From Lamellibrachia satsuma (Eukaryota > Annelida > Polychaeta > Sabellida > Siboglinidae): a DNA stretch of 64,000 nucleotides. This document shows, piece after piece, positions 35,390 through 47,084 of the stretch. The first letter of the stretch is position 1. Every line of letters begins with the position of its first letter. Location of the stretch: contig BSQZ01000009.1 of assembly GCA_033239005.1 (NCBI GenBank), forward strand, positions 695,501 to 759,500, given 5' to 3'. Under the pieces are notes generated by a model that worked only from the letters and a program-made list of their open reading frames with translations, was not told the origin of the DNA and ran no database searches. A program made the translations under genes and the position numbers.

Positions 35390-35560
35390 TCCCAGCTAAT
35401 AACATGACGTTGTAGCAACGTTGCCATGACGTCGCTGTTTGATCGTGGCGATGTTGTGGAATAACGTCGTGGCAACGAAAATGCGTGGTCTCCCAGAAAG
35501 GTTGCCACGACGTTGAGGTACAACGGTGTTATATAACTTTGTGACACAACCTCCCTACAA
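35390..35560. repeat. 'acgttgccacgacgtc' repeat block
   Basis: Five to six near-palindromic words such as 'cgttgtagcaacgttgccat' and 'gacgtcg', about 25-35 bases apart. Related 'cagcaaacac-aacgttc' text occurs at 43545-43660 and 62455-62645. I know this type of text as abundant short repeats in marine invertebrate genomes. Confidence 0.6.
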
Positions 35561-35719
35561 CCTCTTCAAGATATTGCGTTATTGTTCCCAAACCTAGTAA
35601 TGTTGGTGGTGCCTCAGGTGCGGAAAATGTAAAGAGTACATGTGGCTTCATCATTACCAGTCCCTCCTTAACTCTATACCTGGTTCTCAAGCCACCATCA
35701 AGACAAAATTATAATGAAT

Positions 35720-36146
35720 ACTGTAGCAATGTACAATTTAATGATAAAATTATTGTTAACGTTAAGGAAATTCGAAATGTAATACATGCAATGCCTATAT
35801 GCAAAGCTCCGGGTTATGATAGTGTAAGTAACGAACACTTTAAATATGCGAATGAAAAACTCCATGTTCTCATGTCACTGTTATATAGCAGCATGTTAAT
35901 TCACGTTTTTTTACCGGATTCTGTGATGATTACAATCATAACCCCCATAATTAAAAATTAGGCTGGTGACCTGTCTGATAATAAAAATTACCAACCCATT
36001 GCTCTCGCCACAATTGCTAGTAAATTATTTGAATCTTTGATATTATCCAGGGTTTCTACTTGTTTAACTACATGTGTTAACCAATTTGGATTTAAAAAGC
36101 ATCACTCAACTGAAATGCTCATGCTTTTATTAAAATACTCTTTCGA

Positions 36147-36231
<85 letters not shown>

Positions 36232-36276
36232 TTATTATATATATATATATAATTATTATTATATATATATATATAT

Positions 36277-36366
<90 letters not shown>

Positions 36367-37064
36367 CGAATGGCTCATCTGTGTATGTCACTATGTTGGA
36401 TGTCTCTAAGGCCGTTGACAAAATCAATCATAGTAAACTATTCACTAAACTAATTGACCGGGACTGTCCTTTTATTGTGCGCATTCTCTCTTACTGGTAC
36501 AGCACCCAGAAATTCACTCTTTTCTCTGAATTTTTTACCGTTTCAAATGGTGTTAAACAGGGTGGAATCCTTTCTCCCCATCTTTTTAACGTGTACATGG
36601 ATGACTTAGGTGTAAATCTGAACAAACTACAAATTGGTTGTCTTTATGCAGGCACCATAATGAGCCATATGATGTATGCCGATGATCTTTGTATTTTTTC
36701 ACCTAGTTTTTCTGGGCTGGCAAAACTCACCGATTGTTGTGCCGAATACGGCAATATGTTTGATATAACTTACAGTGCCAACACATTTTATTGCATTGTT
36801 ATTGATAACAAACCTCAGTGCAAAAAAAATATTCAACCTGTTGTTATCAATAACCATAGACTACCTTACACTGAGAAATGTAAATATCTTGGCCATATTA
36901 TTAACAATAACCTTACTGTCTATATTACTGATAATGCTGATATTTCCAGGCATAAAAGATGTATATATGCGCAGGCAAACGTTTTAGCCATAAAAGTTCA
37001 TTTATGTAGCAGCACCATTAAAACAACTTTATTTAATTCGTACTGTGGTTCAATACCTACGTAA
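35720..37064 (+). pseudogene. non-LTR reverse transcriptase split by a TA array
   Basis: The upstream part reads DKIIVNVKEIRNVIHAMPI, then CKAPGYDSVSNEHFKYA, a stop, then ALATIASKLFESLILSRV and [20 protein letters not shown]. After the 215-bp TA array the protein resumes with [20 protein letters not shown] (motif A), SNGVKQGGILSPHLFNVYMD, and the catalytic box MMYADDLCIFSPSFSGL, followed by the thumb (YTEKCKYLGHIINNNL). The segment after the array is open for about 227 codons. It differs from CR1 and from the fragment at 4872. The endonuclease and the 3' end are missing. Confidence 0.85.
36151..36365. repeat. (TA)n array inside an RT gene
   Basis: TA repeat with a few AATTATTATT interruptions, lying between the codons for KYSFDT and NGSSVYVTM, which are adjacent in intact relatives. 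Confidence 0.95.
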
Positions 37065-37153
37065 ATGTGCTTAAAAGCTAAATTTACATTTAAAACGACC
37101 AGGCCACGAGACAGCCTGCATAATACAAAACGAATTCAGTATAGCATTCCGTC

Positions 37154-37221
37154 GGAGCTGTCGTGGTTTAGCAGAAGAGCGTTCACTTTGAAGGATCCTG
37201 GGTTCAATCCGCTGTATATCC
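37154..37221 (+). other. tRNA-like segment, third copy
   Basis: 'gtcggagctgtcgtggttta' ... 'ggttcaatccgctg'. The B-box (ggttcaatcc) is close to canonical and the A-box is somewhat decayed (agcagaagagc). It matches 9199-9270. Confidence 0.62.
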
Positions 37222-37559
37222 AATTAAATATTTTTTCTCGTTTAATGTAATTATTATTATTTTATCAGTCATATTTAATGCAATATATGCTTTTGTTTAA
37301 TTTCGCTGATCGGCAATGTGTAGTACTAATTATTTCTAAGTGTTGCTTAAAGGTGACTAAACAACTAAACTGGATATGACGTTAGCATATAGGATGTGCA
37401 GCTAGAAACTATTTTTATCAACAAATTTAAATAGTTTTTGCAATGTATGCCTTTTAAAATAAATAATATATGTGATCCCTTATGAAAGTATCACCAATGA
37501 TCATATTCTGAGGTTAGGTGCATAGATTAAAAAACTTAGAAACCTTTATTTCAGATGAA

Positions 37560-38651
37560 GAAGAAGAATAATGTTTTATTTGACCCGTCATACACTTCAC
37601 ATAGTACATATAAATTGTATCCATGTTGAATTATAATTTTACATAATACATGTGTATACGATTCTAAGTAAACATGGTATATATTAAAGTAAATAAACAA
37701 ATAGGGTCAGGAGACTCCTCTTTGACTTTGATAGTTGCTATCAAGGAGTTACCTTACAAATTAAAATTAAGCTAATTTTTAAATAAATTAAGTTTAGTGT
37801 ACTGAGCAAATCCCTGTAAGCTGTGTGTAGTAAGCTTTTCATTAACCATAGTGGGAATATTATTAAGTAAAAATGGTAAATTATGCCGAAGACGTTTCTT
37901 AGCAAATTCGTATTTAGTTTTATAAGTATATATTTAATTCTTGATTCGTGTATCATAATTATATATGTAATAGTTGTGAAGATTATCCTCCACTTTTGTA
38001 AATAAACTGGTAAATTGTTATGTAAATATTTATAATAACATTTTAATTGTTGTAATTTAAGAATGTCATCTACTTTTAACATGCTGAGTTTTTTATGGAG
38101 TGGCTCTGTGTGGGAATTATAATTACTTAAGGTAATAATTCTCAAAGCTTTCGTTTGAAATTTTATTTTTCTATTTCATTGAAAACCCCAAGCCATGATG
38201 CGATAATTAATGTGTGGTACAATTAATGGATTATATAATAACGTTTTAATTTGTTGTGATAACACGTTTTATTATTTTTTTAAATACCAATCTTTTTAGA
38301 ATATGCGTTTGACATTTTTTAATATGTCTTTTCCAGTTCAAATTTGTATCAATAATTAAACGTAAGTAATTACATTCCTTAACTTTTCAATATTTATATT
38401 ATCTCTCTTCATAGTAAGCATTTGTACATATTTATTTGCCTTTTGGAATGTCATATATTTAGATTTTGCAATGGTTAATGATAATTTATTTATTTTGAAC
38501 CATTCACTTATTTTTAAAAGTTTGTCATTTATTAAAGATTCTAAATTGTCATCGTGCATGTATATCCTTAAAAGTGTTTAAAGTACTTGATAAGGTTGTG
38601 TCATCAGCATAAATAATGAAATTAAACATTTACTGGCTTGTGCAAAATCAT

Positions 38652-38731
<80 letters not shown>

Positions 38732-39135
38732 TTAATAATAATAATAAATAACAGAGGTCCTAGGATTGAGCCTTGTGGTATGCCAGTTGTTATTGGTAAC
38801 ATGTCTGAGTTTACATTATCAATTTTCATATATTGTTTACGATTATTTAGGCCGCTACTGAATAAGTTCAGATTTGTACCATTTATACCATAATATTTCA
38901 TTTTTTCAGCTAAAGTTAAATGGTCAATGGTATCAAAGGCTTTAGCTTACTATATGTGGGTATTTCATCCTGATCCATTTGAGTTATAATCCTATCTATT
39001 AATTCCAGTCCAGCATATTCTGTTGAATGCATGGGTCGAAAACCATATTGATAGTCAAAGAAAAGTTTTGAGTCTTGTAAATAAGATGGCAATTGATAAA
39101 TAATGCTCCTTGCACTGGCAATTGCCTGAATTAAC
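37560..39135 (-). pseudogene. LINE reverse transcriptase inside copy 2
   Basis: Minus-strand pieces in order: LFFDYQYGFRPMHSTEYAGL (39060), YYGINGTNLNLFSSGLNNRK, ITTGIPQGSILGPLLFII, a TA array, INDFAQASKCLISLFMLMTQ (a corrupted catalytic YADDT region), KLLKISEWFKINKLSLTIAK, and the C-terminal ITLSNYNSHTEPLHKKLSML / KYLHNNLPVYLQ block. It is a third or fourth LINE type in the window. The 3' end is near 37560. Confidence 0.83.
38654..38730. repeat. (TA)n array inside a second RT gene
   Basis: 77 bp of TA inserted at the codons for PLLFIIYINDF, one of the most conserved RT segments. Confidence 0.95.
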
Positions 39136-39935
39136 ACACAATAAACGTGATGAATTAATGAAAAATAAGGTCATCATTAGATCCCTGTCAATTTAAATAT
39201 GTGATAATATTTTCAATATATCTATTAGAATATGTTAAAAATCCAAACACAGTAAAAATAGTGCTCATTATTGAAAAAAATTGCTACTCATTTCCAAACT
39301 TGCTTGGTACACTTTCACTGATTATGGTCCTTATAAGTTCATTTTAATTGACATACTTGTTATAGTTCATCCACAAAGTTGGTAAAAATGTCATTTACGT
39401 CTTATATATTTTAGAAATATTACTAATTATTGGTACTAAAAATGTGTTAATAAAAGAAACGAATTATTTTGGGTTTATTTATAAAATGTTCATATTTTAT
39501 TGTGTGCACACCAAATTATAATGAAATGTATTCTATTACTCATCATTCACCCTATATATGTTAGCAGTGTTTGATAGTTGTCAAAATGTATGCAAATATT
39601 CATAGCATACAACGATGAGGTAGTTCAAGATGACCATGTTTAAAAGCAATGTGAACCCTAGGGGTGGGAGTGTCTCCATCCATGTGGCAAACATAAGAAT
39701 GTCACCAAATGTAACTGTACATTCATCATCTGAAACAAAGGTTTCTAAATGTTTTAATGTATGAACCAGTTACACCTAACCTCAAAATATGATCATTGGT
39801 GATACTTTCATAAGGATCACATATATTATTTATTTTAAAAAGGCATACATTGCAAAAATTATTTAAATGTGTTGATAAAATAGTTTATAGCTGCACATCC
39901 TATTTGCTGTTTAACATCTTAACCAGCATAGACCC

Positions 39936-40192
39936 ACCTGGCACAGACGACGATAATGAAAGTGACATTAGTGGCGAGTACTACATTGACCCTGTAAACT
40001 CTCAGTCTCGCAGCAACAACCTGACATATGTGGATCTTGCATGCAACGACAAGACAATAACGTTCAAGATAATAGACACAGGTGTTCAAGTGAATATCCT
40101 ACACAAGGTTTATTTCGAAAAGCTACACACGCGGCAGTCGCTGAAGCTGAATTTTAGTCATATTTTAAAATACTTTAGGTGCCCTTTAATCG
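39936..40192 (+). pseudogene. retropepsin fragment of an LTR retroelement
   Basis: An 80-codon segment reads DPPGTDDDNESDISGEYYID, then LTYVDLACNDKTITFKI, then the active site IDTGVQVNILHKVYFEKL. D-T-G is intact. It is the end of gag and the start of protease from a Ty3/gypsy-type element. Nothing else of that element is present. It abuts the truncated right arm of copy 2. Confidence 0.72.
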
Positions 40193-40199
40193 TTTAGAT

Positions 40200-40490
40200 G
40201 AACATTTTAGTTGACTGAAATGACCCTTAACTTAATTTTTTTAGATAACCCTGTAATTGTTTCAGCTGATCCCTTATTTTATTATTTTTGCGATTAACCT
40301 TAAGTTAATATCTCTAATATAATCTCACATTGCATTTTGAGATTTCCCCCAAGTTGTTTGATATGACCCCTTAATTTGATCAAATGATGATCAGGTATTT
40401 TTTTTAAACATTTTTAATGATCCCTTAAATAATTGTTGATGATCCCTTAATTGAATGTAGATTACCTCTTTAATATGTTGAGGATGACCC
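40200..40490. repeat. degenerate 'tgatcccttaa' minisatellite
   Basis: Seven or more 'gacccttaa' or 'gatccctta' words spaced 25-70 bases apart in AT-rich text. Confidence 0.6.
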
Positions 40491-40682
40491 CCTTCTTCCT
40501 TACCACTCTGTCTGACTCGGTCCTATTGTTTGCCAAATGTAATTACTGCCGTGCTTTACCTGGGAGGTTATATGAACGGCATTCTATATCTCCTCCCTGA
40601 AAACATGCGGCGCACTCCTTCTGGGATTCCTATGTTAATCATACGTTTGTGAACGTCGAGTGGATGTCAGCATGGCTAGCCA

Positions 40683-41045
40683 TTATAAGGATGAACATGA
40701 GGATGATGATGACGATGAAGAGGAGGAGCAGGATGACGAGGCTGAGGATGTCATTGTCTTCGTCCTCATAATCGTAATAATGATCATCCTCATTGTCATC
40801 ACCTTCGTCATCATCATCACTAAGACCGATTGATTGTCTTCATCTTGTTCCTCATCATCATCATAACCATTTACCCCCTCATCATCACCGTCGTTATCAT
40901 CATTATTATTATTATCATAATCATTATCATCATCGTCATAATCATCATCATCACTAAGATAAACCATTAATTGTCATCATCATCATAATAATGTGTCACC
41001 CTTATCATCATCATTATTAACACCATCATAACGATTACTATCATC
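40683..41045. repeat. imperfect (ATC)n trinucleotide array
   Basis: ATC/ATT/GTC triplets extend for about 350 bp, starting as GAT/GAG on the left. Asp- and Ser-rich readings on the minus strand come from it. Confidence 0.93.
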
Positions 41046-41054
41046 ATTTTTAAT

Positions 41055-41205
41055 ACATTACTAGTTGATTTATTTCATTACAGGTCGATTATTACATTAC
41101 CGGTCGATTTATGACATTACCGGTTGACTGTTACATTACCGGTCGACTATTACATTACCGGTCGATTTATTACATTACCGGTTGATTATTGCATTACTGG
41201 TTGTA
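41055..41205. repeat. 18-20-bp minisatellite 'ttacattaccggtcgatta'
   Basis: Eight units in tandem, each with an ACCGGT core and alternate gtcgatt / gttgact ends. Confidence 0.93.
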
Positions 41206-42165
41206 ACACACGTGCGCCATGCACAATATTTTCTACGTTATCGAGGCACCACAAATAGCTGCATACTGCGTTGACAAAAGTTGGGGCAGATCATTATGTC
41301 ATGACTAAAACGTATGTTGATATATTCGTCTTTCTCTTGTTGTTCATTATAAAATCTACCAAAACTCGTACGAATATAGCCATCACATTTCAATAATTTA
41401 CACGTGAACATGTATGTACACGTTTAGGTCATGTCTGTATAATTATGCCTTTTGCTTCAATGCGCACAGAACAGTAAATTAACACGACAACGACACACTG
41501 TCTCGCCATCAGGCAGCCGTAATGTGTCTGTGTGAACCGGTTAGGAAAATTAGCAAAGTTCGAGTAGATTGTATGCATGCAAAACCAACACAAATTATAT
41601 TAATGTCAAGTAAAATAGTTGAGTTTGTTTACACATTGTGTCTCAGTGATATTAACCGTCACTAGATTCCACAAATATGCCTACAAATAATGTCTTAGAA
41701 CAAGCACTATGGTCCCCTTGCCTGTGTTAAACAGCGTGGTGGTAATGTTAAGGGTGTATTCTAGTTGGAACCCGTACAATGCTAGCGTCTGTTTCAAATT
41801 GAACCAAAACCAGTTGTACGACCACGTGACTACTACAAGTTCACAAAATGACGTTGCTACAACGTAATTTGCGACCTGCCCAACCTAAGATTTCCTGACG
41901 TCGTGGAAACGATGTTTGTTAGTTAGCTGGCTTGTTGACCAATTTGACCCATATGGCGCCTCTGGTGGATACCCTAAAACTCATATGTCGACTGACTGTT
42001 TGTATAACAACCGCGTATTCACGGCAATGCATGGCCAGTCCAGCCCAACATATTTAACAAATTATAATTTTTTAAATTCTTCACAAATACTGGATACAGC
42101 TATGTGCAGGAGCGAAAATGTTAACATTCACCACCTTGCAAAACTTTTACGGTCTTTCAGTGGAA
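41206..42165. other. unassigned sequence
   Basis: No gene recognised. A word 'ggcgcctctggtggata' at 41956 is one base short of a CTCF-type core. A TA/AT-rich stretch precedes the GC-rich block. Confidence 0.4.
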
Positions 42166-42466
42166 ATCAAATGAAAGACCCTGGCGACAAGGAAGAGACG
42201 CGCCTTCCGGAAGTGACATCCGACGGTGCTGGGCGACGCGTTGGATCGGCCGGCGAGGGTCACTGCGACAAACCAACACGCCATTGTTGGGTGCTACAAC
42301 CGCGCCAGGCGACGCTACTATGCCGCAGCGCCACCTACCAGGGACGCTCGACCGTCCGAGATGGCCTGCAGATACAGGCGAAACCGCCAAGAGCGGCACC
42401 AATGCCCCGCACTAGAACCAATCTCGACGCGTCGCGCTCCGGTGGGGCTAGTCGTTGACACAAAAC
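42166..42466 (+). other. GC-rich open segment, possible exon
   Basis: 300 bases of clearly higher GC and CpG content in which two plus-strand frames stay open: one ends in RTRTNLDASRSGGASR stop at 42458, the other includes CYNRARRRYYAAAPPTRDAR. Both show G/C-rich third positions, so the frame cannot be chosen. No domain is recognised and no convincing splice sites are seen. It could be a coding or first exon, or a CpG-rich repeat. Confidence 0.3.
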
Positions 42467-43544
42467 GGTACGCTTTATTTATAGGACTAAGCAGGGCATA
42501 TACAATACGAGTACAATACGAAACATTATGCTTTCACAACACATTTCACACTCTACATTCTACTCCAACGTGTGTCGTCCGTCATATGCCCTCTCAATTT
42601 ATCCCTGCAAAACAATCTCCATTCGCATCCGCTTCATTAAACGAAGAGCTGACTTTCAAAACCACACTTCCACTTTTGCATTTTTTTTAGCAAACCCCTT
42701 TAACATATACGTCATGCTGCATGCCATGAGTTAACTTTTGCAATCAAACCCAGACGTATTACCACACCAACAACACTCCAAACTTACGCTTTTCGTTCAG
42801 AACAATTCAAATCCATCGTGTGTTTAATTAAAAACCAGACATTTCCAATGAGGACATCGACTTGTGTCATGTCCTGCGTGCTTGTTAAGATGGTATCCTC
42901 CATAGGGTTTTTTGTAGAAGGTTTTAGTGCGTAAACTTACTCCGGTTGGGACAAATGACTGCCCCCACCTTTGCTATTTTTAAATTTGTCATTTACTATC
43001 TGTATTTTTCGATGACCATGTGTTAGCGATTAAGCTATGTCATCGATATAAAGGTATTATTCTACGTTGGTATACTTAGTAAATGACCTTAACCAACAAT
43101 TACTCTTTGTGTTTTCATTTAGCAAACGAGCTCAGGGTTCTGCCATTAAGACTCAGCATGATATAAATGTAATTAGATTTTCTTTGTTTACGGAAGTAAA
43201 CTTCTTCTGAATGTTATAATTCACTGTTGTATTCACGTTCGAATAAAATAGTTTCATAATACTCCAGACGTTTTCTCTTAAGTACTTTCGCATAGCAATG
43301 GATATGTATGCACAGTTTTGAAAGTCAAGTCTTCAAATAATTACAATAATTTAATTGCTGCGTTGGCACAAACTTCCAAACATAATCGTAAAACATGGGT
43401 GTTATTTTTTCTTATTGAATTGTAGTAATTTAACATTTTCATTCAGACATATTAGGGAGGTTCAGCAACTGAACATGTACGTGTAGAAATGCGTGTACTG
43501 TGTTGCCTAGCGGGGTTTCACTGCGATAGGAAAGGATTCGGGAA
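42467..43544. other. unassigned sequence
   Basis: AT-rich, with no repeat family recognised. Confidence 0.4.
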
Positions 43545-43660
43545 CCAGGTTATCCCAGCAAACACAAAATGTTCCTTGAAAGTCTCCTCTTGGCTATGGT
43601 AAAAGTAACGTTTTGGGGACGTCGTGGGAACGTTATGGTATTTTTTTAGTTGAATATATG
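43545..43660. repeat. 'cagcaaacacaaaatgttcc' repeat block
   Basis: Contains 'cccagcaaacacaaaatgtt' and 'gacgtcgtgggaacgttatg', the same family of words as 35390-35560 and 62455-62645. Confidence 0.55.
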
Positions 43661-43671
43661 GGCAGGAATTC

Positions 43672-43956
<285 letters not shown>

Positions 43957-43964
43957 AATATTTG

Positions 43965-44220
43965 CCGCGTTAGGCAGACTGTTGTTTTAAGCAGACCAAA
44001 GCCGGTCTGCTTAAAGTTTTGATGTGTTATTTCAAAACTAATACTTTCGAGTTTACTATTATCATTGATAGTGGACATAGTTTAGCCGAAAATGAAATAG
44101 CACATGTAATTATTAAAAAAATAAATAACATTTTCTGCGATTTTGAGCATGTTTTCTCCAGAGCCTTGTATATTTTGAAGTGCCAAATTTGTCGCGTACG
44201 GCAGACCGGGTAAAAATGCT
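43965..44220. repeat. segment framed by 'gcagacc' words
   Basis: 'ttaggcagactgtt', a hairpin 'gcagaccaaagccggtctgc' at 43996-44015, and 'acggcagaccggg' at 44200. Similar 'gcagaccgc' and 'ggtctgcg' words occur at 53690-53740. It might be a short transposon end, but no clean terminal repeats could be set. Confidence 0.35.
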
Positions 44221-44329
44221 TATAACTTAATATTCCTGCTATATATTGAATGAAGGATCACCGTTTCGTGTTTATTATGTAATATGCTTCGAAGCAGTGT
44301 ACAATGTTTTATTATAATGTGTAAATTAA

Positions 44330-44537
44330 GTAATATGCGTTTTTGCGTTTGTTCTTGGCCTCCGACTTCGCGTCTTCGGCTTCGACTTAGCGTTCGTGTC
44401 GCAAAAATTGACGTTTGCTGAAAACACATGTTCAACTAATTTGAATAATGTGTGTTTAATTAATGATGTGTAGTTCGATTACTTTGACAAATGTTATTTG
44501 TCGTAAATCGACATCGCGAAACGACTTCAGGCATTGG
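44330..44537 (+). promoter_or_regulatory. CpG-containing segment upstream of the candidate gene
   Basis: Locally enriched in CG (cgacttcgcgtcttcggctt, ttagcgttcgtgtcgc) within AT-rich surroundings, just before the candidate first exon. It could hold the transcription start. No TATA box or initiator can be assigned with confidence. Confidence 0.3.
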
Positions 44538-44580
44538 ATGGTGTCTGTGAAATGCGTCGTTACCTGTTGGATATCTATTC
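44538..44580 (+). CDS. candidate host gene, exon 1
   Basis: ATG at 44538, with strong donor GTAAGT at 44581. It encodes MVSVKCVVTCWISI plus one base, a short hydrophobic N-terminus that, continued by the next exon (LAASHQ), looks like a signal peptide. The next exon begins with exactly the two bases needed to complete the codon. No upstream in-frame evidence was found. Gene not recognised. Confidence 0.42.
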
Positions 44581-45406
44581 GTAAGTATTTCACTAAAAAT
44601 CAACTTTACTAATACTTTGTCCATACTCAATGGATTGACATTTGTTTAGGGTTAGGGTAATTGTAATGACTTTCTGTCATGTAACTACAACATGTAGTTT
44701 ATTCTGGTTCCGAGATAATGCCATAATTATAATTGATCTATTTCAATCAAGTATCTACAACATGTAGTAAACTAAGGTTCTGACATGATGCCGTAATTGT
44801 AATTGATTTCTTACAGTGTAATTAAATATCACATTAATTATGTTATATATGATTTCGAAATAATTTTTCAACAAAATATACTATTTTAGTAATCATATTT
44901 CAAAATACACTGAATTTACTTAAATGTGTGTTTCAATCAGAAGATATGGTTAAAATAAAATGCATTGTCAAAAATAGTGTCCACTTTGAATATCATGCAA
45001 CATGAGTTACAGCTAAATTATATAATAAATATATACTTATTTACATGTATATTATATGGTAGTCAAACTACATTAATATCAGTAACCTTATGGGTGCAGA
45101 TTTTGTTTTAAACATGCTGAAGACTTATTTTGTAAATTTAATCACATTGTTGATGGTTGAAAATTTGTTGCCACCTTATCACCTATACACATTTGTATTG
45201 TGTGTGCACACTCAACTTATTGTAAATGCTTTCAGCAAACATACTACACATAATAACTCTAAGTTATAACAGTCATTACAACCAATGCCGTTTTAGCAAG
45301 TATTCTGATACGTATCATATCTTTACAGCCCTACATTTGTCGTAGACCTGGAAACTCATTTAATAATAAAATTAATTTGTTTTAATTCACATTATTTATT
45401 TTTCAG

Positions 45407-45444
45407 TTGCTGCAAGCCATCAGAAAAGCCAGCAGGACGTAAAG
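45407..45444 (+). CDS. candidate host gene, exon 2
   Basis: 38 bp between a good acceptor (tttatttttcag) and donor (GTATCT). In the frame set by exon 1 it reads AASHQKSQQDVK after the split codon and ends in phase 0. It is very short, so this rests on splice-site quality and phase agreement with both neighbours. Confidence 0.42.
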
Positions 45445-45879
45445 GTATCTTGTCATATTATTAACTAGTGTAACAAATATGACACATAGATACTGTGGCA
45501 GATATGATCCTTTACTTTACCAAAACGATTGTCTGCATAATGATACTCATCTCAAATATGCACTGAGTATAACTTGGTATGATAACTAATTTGCAACATC
45601 ATTATCTGAGAATATAAAACTCAAAGCTACGAATAAATATTATTAAAATATCCAATCACATTTAACTTTTGTTTTATAATTATGATTTTGAGATATCATT
45701 AAAAAAAATTAGTTTAATCCATTTCTGTTGTCTATCATAAATCATGCTACTTGGTGTCTTTTTAGCAATCAATGAAATATGAATCAGTAATTAATATTAT
45801 GGACACCTTGTAAATATGTTAATATTGGCGAGGTAATACAACACTTCCAAATGAACATATCACTACACGTCTGTCAATT

Positions 45880-46110
45880 TTAACATTTGTACTTTTTGAT
45901 AATAAGAACTGTGCACTTTGTCGTACATTATGTTCTTTATCCATCAACCACTGGCATGGAAAACTTGGTAGTGTATAGTATAGAGCAATTTCTAACATTT
46001 GTACTGTTTTTTAGAACAAGAATTGTGCACATTGTCCTACATTAAGTTCTAATCCATCAACCACTGGCACTGAATACTCGGTAGCATATACTGGTAGTAT
46101 AGTGCAGTAG
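45880..46110. repeat. two tandem units of about 112 bp in the intron
   Basis: 'aacatttgtacttttt', 'aagaactgtgcactttgtc' and 'atccatcaaccactggca' are repeated at a spacing of 112 bases with substitutions. Confidence 0.75.
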
Positions 46111-46422
46111 TTTCCTAGATCTTCTCTTGTTTAATGCAAAATATCAACAACTGCTGGCAAAGCTATGCAGCAAATGAGTCCTGATATGTTTGTGATAAGA
46201 TACACTATTATTATTAAGAGTTAATTAAAGAAAATATACAAACCATTGAAATATATTAATTTCAAGTAATTTCAACCAAAAACAAAATGATTTATGTATA
46301 TCATATATATTGTCATTTAAAACAATGAATGTCAATCCTACAGAATATCCTTTTACATGTTTGCATTACTGAAATGACATTCTTTCTGACATTAATGCAT
46401 ATTCAAAAACATTTTTTCACAG

Positions 46423-46500
46423 AAGTGTGATGACATTGAAATACCAGATGGATCACAAGAGGACGATGACATGGAAACCTTATCAGTTAATCAAACACAG
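46423..46500 (+). CDS. candidate host gene, exon 3
   Basis: 78 bp between a strong acceptor (acattttttcacag) and a moderate donor (cacag-GTGATG). Phase 0 at both ends, matching exon 2. It reads KCDDIEIPDGSQEDDDMETL then SVNQTQ, strongly acidic. The frame also stays open past the donor to a TAG at 46635, with another possible donor at 46597. The following 3' exon at 51001 needs phase 2, so either an exon is missing here or they belong to different transcripts. Confidence 0.42.
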
Positions 46501-46690
46501 GTGATGATTCTCATTTTACACCTGAATCAGTGGAAACCCTCAACATGCTATAAACAGGCCACTCTTAAAATGGTTGATCACATCAATTGGTTTGAAGTAT
46601 GTTTAATCAAGATTAACCACATACTTATGCCATAGAAATCTGTAGAGTACAGGGGTAGGTATCATTCCTATTTTTAATACAACATAGTTT

Positions 46691-46990
46691 CCTTTCTCAG
46701 CATGTGCTAGAACCAAACAAGGGAGAGAGTGTATTAGATATAGCTTTGTCCTTACTAAATGAATTAATTGAAAATGTTAAGATATATATATAAGGACATG
46801 TTACATCAAAATAAAATAAGAAACAAATAATAAAAAACAGTACAGGAGAAACTTCCACAAAGGTAGATAAAGATATGAGAAACTATTTAGCAAAGATAGA
46901 CTGGAATAACACACTGAATAATAAGATAGCAATAGAATACTGAAATATTTTAAAACGTGAAATTGAGTGCATCATTGATTTGTTGGTAAG
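46691..46990 (+). pseudogene. CR1 endonuclease and linker fragment
   Basis: The plus-strand reading HVLEPNKGESVLDIALSLLN followed by NELIENVKI matches the end of the endonuclease in the element at 56049-56699 (HVLEPTRGGNVLDLILSSQN). A second block near 46870 reads DMRNYLAKIDWNNTLNNKIA, matching the linker. It is a short diverged fragment in the intron of the candidate gene. Confidence 0.75.
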
Positions 46991-47084
46991 TTTTAATTAT
47001 GGAGCAACACCTTTGTGAACTCCGAAAAAATAATTTAGGGGACATTTTCAATGGAACAAAACCCAGTGTGGCTACATTTAAAAA

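Larger units (their letters stand above)
37065..39935. mobile_element. long-inverted-repeat element, copy 2
   Basis: The left arm (37065-37560) and the right arm with part of the loop (39130-39935) match copy 1 at 8.8-11.6 kb. The outer part of the right arm, including its tRNA-like segment, is missing beyond 39935, where a retroelement fragment begins. The centre is filled by a minus-strand LINE. The left arm follows directly after the RT gene at 35720-37064. Confidence 0.75.

Noticed and set aside
40683..40967. Asp/Ser-rich protein on the minus strand
   Set aside because: Product of the ATC trinucleotide array.
44640..44660. Telomere-like 'ttagggttaggg'
   Set aside because: A single two-unit match of 12 bases, expected by chance in AT-rich sequence.
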